The notes under the pieces are model-generated. The model was not told where the DNA came from and did no database searches. It worked only from the letters and a program-made list of their open reading frames with translations. From Congzhengia sp045576635 (GTDB taxonomy: Bacteria > Bacillota > Clostridia > UBA1381 > UBA9506), in contig JAZNGT010000016.1 in assembly GCA_045576635.1 (NCBI GenBank), positions 1-17,342 of the forward strand: a DNA stretch of 17,342 nucleotides, in the 5' to 3' direction. The number at the start of each line of letters is the position of its first letter. The stretch's first letter is position 1. The translations under genes were made by a program, and so were the position numbers. Shown one piece after another: positions 13,161-17,342 of this stretch.

Positions 13161-14558
13161 ATGGAATTAAATGAAAACTATATCAACCAAATCGTTCAAA
13201 GTGTAATGAAAAATTTAGAAAGCGCAACTCCCGAGGATAACAAGCGCTTAAAGGGTGTATTCCCTACAATGACGGAAGCGCTTGAAGCAGTAGATAAGGC
13301 ATACAAATTCTACCGCAGTTATTCTGTTGAACAGCGTGAAAAGATGATTGCAAACATCAGAAAGTTAACGCTTGCAGAAGCTGAAACCATGGCAAAATTA
13401 GGTGTTGAAGAAACCGGCATGGGCAGAGTTTCAGATAAAATTATCAAGCACCAGTTAGTTGCAAACAAAACACCCGGTACAGAAGATTTAAAGACAACTG
13501 CATGGACTGGTGATGACGGTCTTACTTTAATTGAAATGGCGCCCTTTGGCGTTATCGGAAGTATCACACCTTCTACAAACCCCAGCGAAACAGTTATCTG
13601 TAACACAATCGGTATGATTGCAGGCGGTAATGGTGTTGTATTTAACCCTCACCCGAATGCATGTAAAGTTGCAAACTATGCAGTTGATTTAGTTAACAGA
13701 GCAATTGTAGAAGCAGGCGGTCCTGAGAACTTAGTTGTTTCCGTTTGCAAACCCACAATGGACACATCAAAAGAAATGATGGCATCTCCCATTGTTAAAA
13801 TGCTTGTTGCAACCGGTGGCCCCGGTGTTGTAAAAACGCTTCTTTCCTCCGGTAAAAAAGCAATTGGTGCAGGTGCTGGTAACCCTCCTGTTATCGTTGA
13901 CGAAACTGCTGATATTAAAAAAGCTGGTCGCGATATCGTGTTAGGCGCAAGTTTTGACAACAACCTTCCATGTATCGCTGAAAAAGAATGTTTTGCAGTA
14001 AGTTCCATTGCTGACGAACTTATCGACAGCATGATGAAAAATGGTGCTTACATGCTTTCTGGCGATATGGTTGAAAAACTTAAAAACATTGCTTTGGTAG
14101 AAAAAGATGGTAAATACTCCATCAACAAAAAATGGGTTGGCAAAGATGCTTCTCTCTTCTTAAAAGAATTAGGTATCAATGCAGATGCAAAACTCATTAT
14201 TTGCGAAACAGATGAAATGCATCCTTTCGTTCAGGTAGAAATGATGATGCCGATTTTGGCAATCGTTCGTGTAAATAACATTGATGAAGCAATCAAAATG
14301 GCAGTAAAAGCAGAACACGGCAATCGCCACTCTGCACACATTCATTCTAAAAACATTGATAACTTAACAGCGTTCGCAAAAGCTGTTGAAACAACCATTT
14401 TTGTTAAAAATGCTCCTTCTTACGCAGGAATTGGTGCAGGTGGCGAAGGTTATACAACATTTACAATTGCTGGTCCTACCGGTGAAGGTTTAACTGCTGC
14501 ACACTCCTTCACAAGAGCGAGAAGATGCGTAATGGTTGACGGTCTTCACATTATCTAA
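13161..14558 (+). CDS. pduP: CoA-acylating propionaldehyde dehydrogenase PduP, with N-terminal targeting peptide
   Basis: Oxidises propionaldehyde with NAD+ and CoA to propionyl-CoA. The 465 residues match the length of Salmonella PduP. Residues 1-18 (MELNENYINQIVQSVMKN) are the classic PduP-type encapsulation peptide, followed by a linker and the aldehyde dehydrogenase fold. Catalytic Cys271 lies in FDNNLPCIAEKE, and the substrate/cofactor region includes GVIGSITPSTNPSET and GAGAGNPPVIVDE. C-terminal GEGLTAAHSFTRARRCV is also typical. A strong ribosome site (CGGAGGG) precedes the ATG. It acts with PduL to conserve energy from half of the aldehyde while the alcohol dehydrogenase recycles the NADH. 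A homologous acetaldehyde dehydrogenase (EutE) is the alternative, but the context favours propionaldehyde. Confidence 0.95.
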   Translation: MELNENYINQIVQSVMKNLESATPEDNKRLKGVFPTMTEALEAVDKAYKFYRSYSVEQREKMIANIRKLTLAEAETMAKLGVEETGMGRVSDKIIKHQLVANKTPGTEDLKTTAWTGDDGLTLIEMAPFGVIGSITPSTNPSETVICNTIGMIAGGNGVVFNPHPNACKVANYAVDLVNRAIVEAGGPENLVVSVCKPTMDTSKEMMASPIVKMLVATGGPGVVKTLLSSGKKAIGAGAGNPPVIVDETADIKKAGRDIVLGASFDNNLPCIAEKECFAVSSIADELIDSMMKNGAYMLSGDMVEKLKNIALVEKDGKYSINKKWVGKDASLFLKELGINADAKLIICETDEMHPFVQVEMMMPILAIVRVNNIDEAIKMAVKAEHGNRHSAHIHSKNIDNLTAFAKAVETTIFVKNAPSYAGIGAGGEGYTTFTIAGPTGEGLTAAHSFTRARRCVMVDGLHII

Positions 14559-14581
14559 ATTCAATTTAAAGGATGAACATT

Positions 14582-15220
14582 ATGAACGCATTAGGTTTAG
14601 TTGAAGTATACAGCTTTACAACAGCAGTTTGTGTTGCCGACATTGCATCAAAAACTGCCGATGTTAAAATTATTGCTTTTGACAGAAACAGACCCTTAGA
14701 CCCCAACGCCCCAGCTCCACTTATTATGGTAGTTAAGATGGAAGGCACTGTTTCTGCCGTGAGAGCCGCAGTTGATGCAAGCGTTGAATATGCAAAAGCA
14801 GAAGGCAAATATGTCGTTTCGCACGTGATTCCGAATCCCGGAACAGACGTTGAGAAAATGGCATACCGTATGGATATTAACAAAGATAAATTCAACAAAA
14901 AACTTCCAAAATCTCTCCTTGGCGTAGACCTTGAAGTTGGCAGTGCAACAGACATTGGTCTTTTGGAAGTTCAGGGTTTGGTTGCATCAATCGAAGGTTT
15001 AGACGCAATGCTCAAAGCCGCAAACGTAAAAGTTATTCACACTGAAAAACGTCTTGGCGGAAGACTTTGTACCTTTATTATTTCGGGCAGCGTATCCGAT
15101 GTAAAGGCCGCAATCAAAGCTGGCGAAGCACACGCATCCGTACTTGGTAAAGTATACGGAAAAGCCGTAATTGCGCGTCCGCATGAAGAGGTTATTAAAT
15201 TTTTCGATACAGAATGCTAA
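14582..15220 (+). CDS. Second tandem-domain BMC-T shell protein
   Basis: About 212 residues with two BMC domains in canonical (non-permuted) order. Domain 1 starts NALGLVEVYSFTTAVCVADI and ends SHVIPNPGTDVEKM; a linker of about 35 charged residues follows; domain 2 starts IGLLEVQGLVASIEGLDAML and ends AVIARPHEEVIKFF. Domain 1 carries a proline-rich insertion in the pore loop (RNRPLDPNAPAP) absent from domain 2, whose pore loop is EKRLGGRLC. It is not PduB/EtuB, since those are permuted. A trimeric shell tile with an unusual pore is inferred; gating is not shown. AAAGGA just before 14573 fits the ATG at 14582; the ATG at 14573 overlaps that site. Confidence 0.88.
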   Translation: MNALGLVEVYSFTTAVCVADIASKTADVKIIAFDRNRPLDPNAPAPLIMVVKMEGTVSAVRAAVDASVEYAKAEGKYVVSHVIPNPGTDVEKMAYRMDINKDKFNKKLPKSLLGVDLEVGSATDIGLLEVQGLVASIEGLDAMLKAANVKVIHTEKRLGGRLCTFIISGSVSDVKAAIKAGEAHASVLGKVYGKAVIARPHEEVIKFFDTEC

Positions 15221-15227
15221 ATTTTTA

Positions 15228-15254
15228 TTTTAGCTGCGCCCGCAGGCGCTAAAA
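15228..15254 (+). promoter_or_regulatory. Intercistronic stem-loop after the second BMC-T gene
   Basis: TTTTAGC (15228-15234) pairs with GCTAAAA (15248-15254); inside, GCGCC and GGCGC can form an alternative GC-rich stem with loop CGCA. No U-tract follows. It lies 36 nt before pduL, whose ribosome site is poor, so it could limit or modulate pduL expression or protect the upstream shell message. Confidence 0.55.
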
Positions 15255-15289
15255 ATCTGCGAATCTTACAAAAAGCGAGTGTATTTGTT

Positions 15290-15925
15290 ATGTATGATTT
15301 GAAAACAATTGAAGCAGCGGTAAAAGACGCGATTATTGATTTTGAAAAGAATAAAGACTCTGTTAAAATCGGCGTTTCTCAGCGCCATGTACATTTGTCG
15401 CAGGAAGATTTGTATACCCTCTTCGGCGAAGGTTTTGAACTTACAAAACTTAAAACTCTCATGGGCAGAGAATTTGCATCAGAACAGTTTGTAACACTTG
15501 TGGGTCCATCATTAAAATCCATTGAAAAAGTACGTGTTTTAGGACCGGTTAGAAAAAATACTCAGGTTGAAATTTCTAAAACTGATACCTTTATTTTAAA
15601 GGTCAGCCCTCCGGTACGTCCTTCCGGTAACATCGAAGGTTCGGAGCGTTTGGTTTTAGTTGGACCTAAGGGAACGGTTTACTTAAAGGAAGGCGTTATC
15701 ATCGCAAACCGTCACATCCACTTAGATCCCGATTATGCAGCTGCTAACAATATTTCTGATAATGAATATGTTGATGTAGTTGTTGAGGGTATCAAGCCCA
15801 CAAGATTTTATGATGTTCAGGTGCGTGTCCGTGACGATTTCAGATGCGAAATGCACATCGATACAGATGATGCCAATTCGACTATGCTTCGAAACGGAGA
15901 CAAAGTTAAAATCATAAAAAAATAG
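15290..15925 (+). CDS. pduL: Phosphate propanoyltransferase PduL, with N-terminal targeting peptide
   Basis: Converts propionyl-CoA and phosphate to propionyl-phosphate, recycling CoA within the compartment. Both PduL halves are visible: SQRHVHLS (His33, His35) and ANRHIHLDPDYAA (His142, His144), plus the third site EMHIDTDDAN (His189); these histidines supply the two zinc ions. Residues about 1-22 (YDLKTIEAAVKDAIIDFEKN) form an encapsulation-peptide-like helix, as in compartment-associated PduL proteins. Length (211 residues) is normal. Only a weak GAG-type ribosome site lies upstream of the ATG. No acyl kinase is present in the window, so propionyl-phosphate must be used by a kinase encoded elsewhere. 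Confidence 0.95.
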   Translation: MYDLKTIEAAVKDAIIDFEKNKDSVKIGVSQRHVHLSQEDLYTLFGEGFELTKLKTLMGREFASEQFVTLVGPSLKSIEKVRVLGPVRKNTQVEISKTDTFILKVSPPVRPSGNIEGSERLVLVGPKGTVYLKEGVIIANRHIHLDPDYAAANNISDNEYVDVVVEGIKPTRFYDVQVRVRDDFRCEMHIDTDDANSTMLRNGDKVKIIKK

Positions 15926-15945
15926 TAGTAATTTGAGGTGAGCAA

Positions 15946-16719
15946 ATGTTTGCATTAGAACGCCAAAAACGCATTCTGGAAATATTAAATACTTCCGGTG
16001 CCGTTTGGGTAAGTAAATTAAGCACTGAGCTCGGAGTAACCGAAGAAACAATAAGACGAGATTTGGAAAAACTCGAAAAGCAAGAGTCATTGGTTCGTAC
16101 ACATGGCGGTGCCGTACCGATTACCGACAGTTCTTATGAACTCTCATTAGAGAAAAGAAAGCAGACAAATTCAGAAGTAAAAGAGCAACTTGCAAAAGCT
16201 GCAGCTGAACATTTACTTCCAGGCGATACAATTTTTCTTGACTCCTCTACCACAACATTTTTTATGGCTAAAGAAATCAAGAAAATGAAAAACATTACTG
16301 TAATCACAAATTCACTCAGAATTGTTCAAGAACTTTCTGATGCTGAAGCAATTAAAGTAATTGCAGTTGGTGGGCTTGTAAGCAACAATCAGTCATTTGT
16401 CGGTTCGATTGCCGAAAAAGCAATTCAGCACGATTTCTTTGCAGATAAATTCTTTTTTTCAAGCAAAGGTGTAAGTGCAGACGTCGGCATTTTAGAAAGC
16501 AATGAACAGGAATGCGCAATCAAGCAAAAAATGCTCAAAAACGCTAATAAAAAGTACTTTTTATGTGATTCAAGTAAAGTTGGAAAAGTTGGTTTTTATA
16601 AACTCATTCCGCTTGAAAAATTAGATTATTTCATTACCGATTCAGAACTTGATACATCATATCACGAAAAGTTTTCTGAATACGGAATCAATTACATACA
16701 ATATAAAATAAAAAAATAA
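15946..16719 (+). CDS. DeoR-family transcriptional regulator
   Basis: Repressor-type regulator of 257 residues. The N-terminal winged helix-turn-helix is unmistakable (RQKRILEILNTSGAV, then VSKLSTELGVTEETIRRDLEKLEK, ending LVRTHGGAV), followed by a sugar-phosphate-isomerase-like effector domain (DTIFLDSSTTTFFMAKEI, TVITNSLRIVQEL, VIAVGG, KFFFSSKG, KYFLCDSSKVGK). Members sense phosphorylated sugars; by context L-fuculose-1-phosphate or L-rhamnulose-1-phosphate is the likely ligand, although DHAP or another intermediate is possible. It lies 20 nt after pduL with GAGGTGAGC as ribosome site, so it is the last gene of the operon and likely controls it, with P2 as the best visible target. A terminator follows. 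Confidence 0.93.
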   Translation: MFALERQKRILEILNTSGAVWVSKLSTELGVTEETIRRDLEKLEKQESLVRTHGGAVPITDSSYELSLEKRKQTNSEVKEQLAKAAAEHLLPGDTIFLDSSTTTFFMAKEIKKMKNITVITNSLRIVQELSDAEAIKVIAVGGLVSNNQSFVGSIAEKAIQHDFFADKFFFSSKGVSADVGILESNEQECAIKQKMLKNANKKYFLCDSSKVGKVGFYKLIPLEKLDYFITDSELDTSYHEKFSEYGINYIQYKIKK

Positions 16720-16727
16720 CAAAACAA

Positions 16728-16767
16728 AAGAGGCACAGCAATCAATTGCTATGCCTCTTCTTTTTTT
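16728..16767. terminator. Bidirectional Rho-independent terminator between convergent genes
   Basis: AAGAGGCA (16728-16735) pairs with TGCCTCTT (16752-16759); inside, after one mismatch, AGCAAT (16737-16742) pairs with ATTGCT (16745-16750). Seven T follow on the plus strand (16761-16767), and the A-rich flank on the left supplies a U-tract for the minus strand. It ends both the regulator transcript and the minus-strand small-protein transcript. Confidence 0.9.
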
Positions 16768-16772
16768 AATGA

Positions 16773-16868
16773 TTAGTCGTTGCAGCAGCTGCAGATGAGG
16801 ATAAGGATTAAGATAATCCATAAGCAGTTGTTATCACCGAAACCAAAAAGACCGTTATTGCATCCCAT
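16773..16868 (-). CDS. 31-residue Cys-rich hydrophobic miniprotein (YjcZ-like sporulation protein)
   Basis: Small gene with a perfect ribosome site: AAGGAGG (plus-strand complement at 16877-16883), 8 nt before the ATG at 16868, stop at 16773. The product begins MGCNNGLFGFGDNNCLW, continues with an unbroken run of Ile and Leu (residues 18-25, IILILILI) and ends CSCCND. A glycine/asparagine-rich head, a hydrophobic Ile/Leu core and cysteines fit the YjcZ/CotE-like sporulation miniproteins of Firmicutes, though cysteine content is higher than in the Bacillus members I know. A short membrane-inserted or spore-coat peptide is inferred. It lies just before the terminator and downstream of the transporter gene on the same strand. 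Confidence 0.8.
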   Translation of the reverse strand: MGCNNGLFGFGDNNCLWIILILILICSCCND

Positions 16869-16884
16869 AACGCTTACCTCCTTA

Positions 16885-16925
16885 ATTCGTTATGCTACAT
16901 ACTATGCATATTGCATTAAGGTGGT
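16885..16925 (-). promoter_or_regulatory. Possible sporulation-sigma promoter of the miniprotein gene
   Basis: Reading the minus strand upstream of the miniprotein, CATAGTATG is preceded 17 nt earlier by AC, roughly the sigma-K pattern (AC, 16-17 nt, CATAnnnTA). One of the -10 positions deviates and the region is AT-rich, so this is weak. Confidence 0.25.
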
Positions 16926-16942
16926 ATTTTGTCCTTACATTT

Positions 16943-17342
16943 TTATCTTTTAAAAGTCTTATCAAAATCTTCCATCAGTTTTGTTTTCTTAAAAAGATTC
17001 AATAACAAAAGCGAAAGAATAATACCCACTATACCCTGCACCAAATTTCCGGGCATGCCGGCAATCGCACCAACTCCATATCCCAAAAAGAACCATTCAT
17101 AGAAAAAATAAGATATCGCCATAAAAATTTCAGCGCACACAGTTGAAAAAGCAGTATAAAAACTTTTTTTCGGCAATTTGCGATATAATACCCAAGCAAT
17201 TAAAGCTGTTACTCCTTTAATCAAAAACGTTGCAGGTGCATAGATAAAATACCCGGAGAAAACATCCGCAAGCATCGAACCAATTGCAGCAGAAAACGTG
17301 CCATAAAAAGGTCCCAGCATAAGACCGGAAAGCAAAACGATA
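16943..17342 (-). CDS. ECF-transporter S-component-like membrane protein (N-terminus outside window)
   Basis: The minus-strand frame stays open to the end of the window, so the N-terminus is missing; about 133 residues are visible. They form about four hydrophobic helices, starting with GLMLGPFYGTFSAAIGSMLADVFSGYF, a signature region of ECF (energy-coupling factor) vitamin-uptake S components (a conserved GPxxG..ag.igDll type pattern), then a helix with APATFLIKGVTALIAWVLYRKL, and the C-terminal GNLVQGIVGIILSLLLLN with a basic tail. S components bind a vitamin or cofactor precursor and share an ATPase module; the substrate cannot be told from this fragment. The TTG at 17335 is an internal leucine codon and not the start. 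Confidence 0.8.
   Translation of the reverse strand, partial: IVLLSGLMLGPFYGTFSAAIGSMLADVFSGYFIYAPATFLIKGVTALIAWVLYRKLPKKSFYTAFSTVCAEIFMAISYFFYEWFFLGYGVGAIAGMPGNLVQGIVGIILSLLLLNLFKKTKLMEDFDKTFKR

Noticed and set aside
13676..14032. Minus-strand open frame of 118 codons within pduP
   Set aside because: Antisense shadow of a well-conserved enzyme; no ribosome site or recognisable motif.
14566..14955. Minus-strand open frame of 129 codons opposite the second BMC-T gene
   Set aside because: Antisense shadow with biased composition; the plus-strand protein is clearly real.
15722..16102. Minus-strand open frame of 126 codons spanning the pduL end and regulator start
   Set aside because: Covers two convincing plus-strand genes and has no family signature.
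1..17342. CRISPR arrays, tRNA/rRNA genes, insertion sequences, integrases, B12 riboswitch
   Set aside because: No regularly spaced repeats, tRNA cloverleaf-like sequences, transposase motifs or terminal inverted repeats were seen by eye; the gaps are too short for a cobalamin riboswitch and no B12-box-like motif was noticed.

Overview
The window looks like chromosomal DNA of a low-GC, spore-forming Firmicute of the class Clostridia, probably a gut anaerobe. The evidence is AT-rich sequence with strong AGGAGG ribosome sites, an scpA-scpB pair followed by a DUF2953 gene and gerW/ytfJ (spore germination), a tiny Cys-rich hydrophobic protein of the sporulation YjcZ-like type, and an oxygen-sensitive glycyl radical enzyme. 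Genus cannot be fixed from the sequence.

Layout. Positions 1-2348 (+) hold a housekeeping/sporulation block: scpA (5' end cut off by the window), scpB, a DUF2953 membrane protein and gerW, closed by two tandem terminators (2355-2419). Positions 2473-16719 (+) hold one long catabolic locus. It contains a Cof-type HAD phosphatase, a B12-independent diol dehydratase of the glycyl radical family and its activase, a PduU/EutS-type shell protein, a PduV/EutP GTPase, a class II (fuculose/rhamnulose-1-phosphate type) aldolase, a GlcG/PduO-C-like protein, a zinc-family alcohol dehydrogenase, two PduA-like shell hexamers, a EutN/PduN pentamer, a PduS/RnfC-like flavo-iron-sulfur protein, a PduT-like tandem shell protein, the CoA-acylating aldehyde dehydrogenase PduP, a second tandem shell protein, the phosphotransacylase PduL and a DeoR-family regulator. 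A bidirectional terminator (16728-16767) separates this from a minus-strand pair: a 31-residue Cys-rich miniprotein and an ECF-transporter S-component-like protein cut by the window end.

The locus matches the known type of glycyl-radical-enzyme microcompartment for L-fucose/L-rhamnose breakdown (usually called GRM5). Inferred pathway: the aldolase splits the deoxyketose-1-phosphate into DHAP and lactaldehyde; lactaldehyde is reduced to 1,2-propanediol; the glycyl radical enzyme dehydrates propanediol to propionaldehyde; PduP and PduL turn part of it into propionyl-phosphate, while the rest is reduced to propanol to regenerate NAD+. No cobalamin genes are visible, which fits a radical route without B12.

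The most interesting details are an internal two-helix insert in the dehydratase that resembles an encapsulation peptide; a shell hexamer gene with two in-frame starts, each with its own ribosome site, predicting a canonical form and a form with a 43-residue tail; two promoters with a nearly identical core, one carrying a perfect palindrome in its spacer; and stem-loops without U-tracts just after three shell-gene units.
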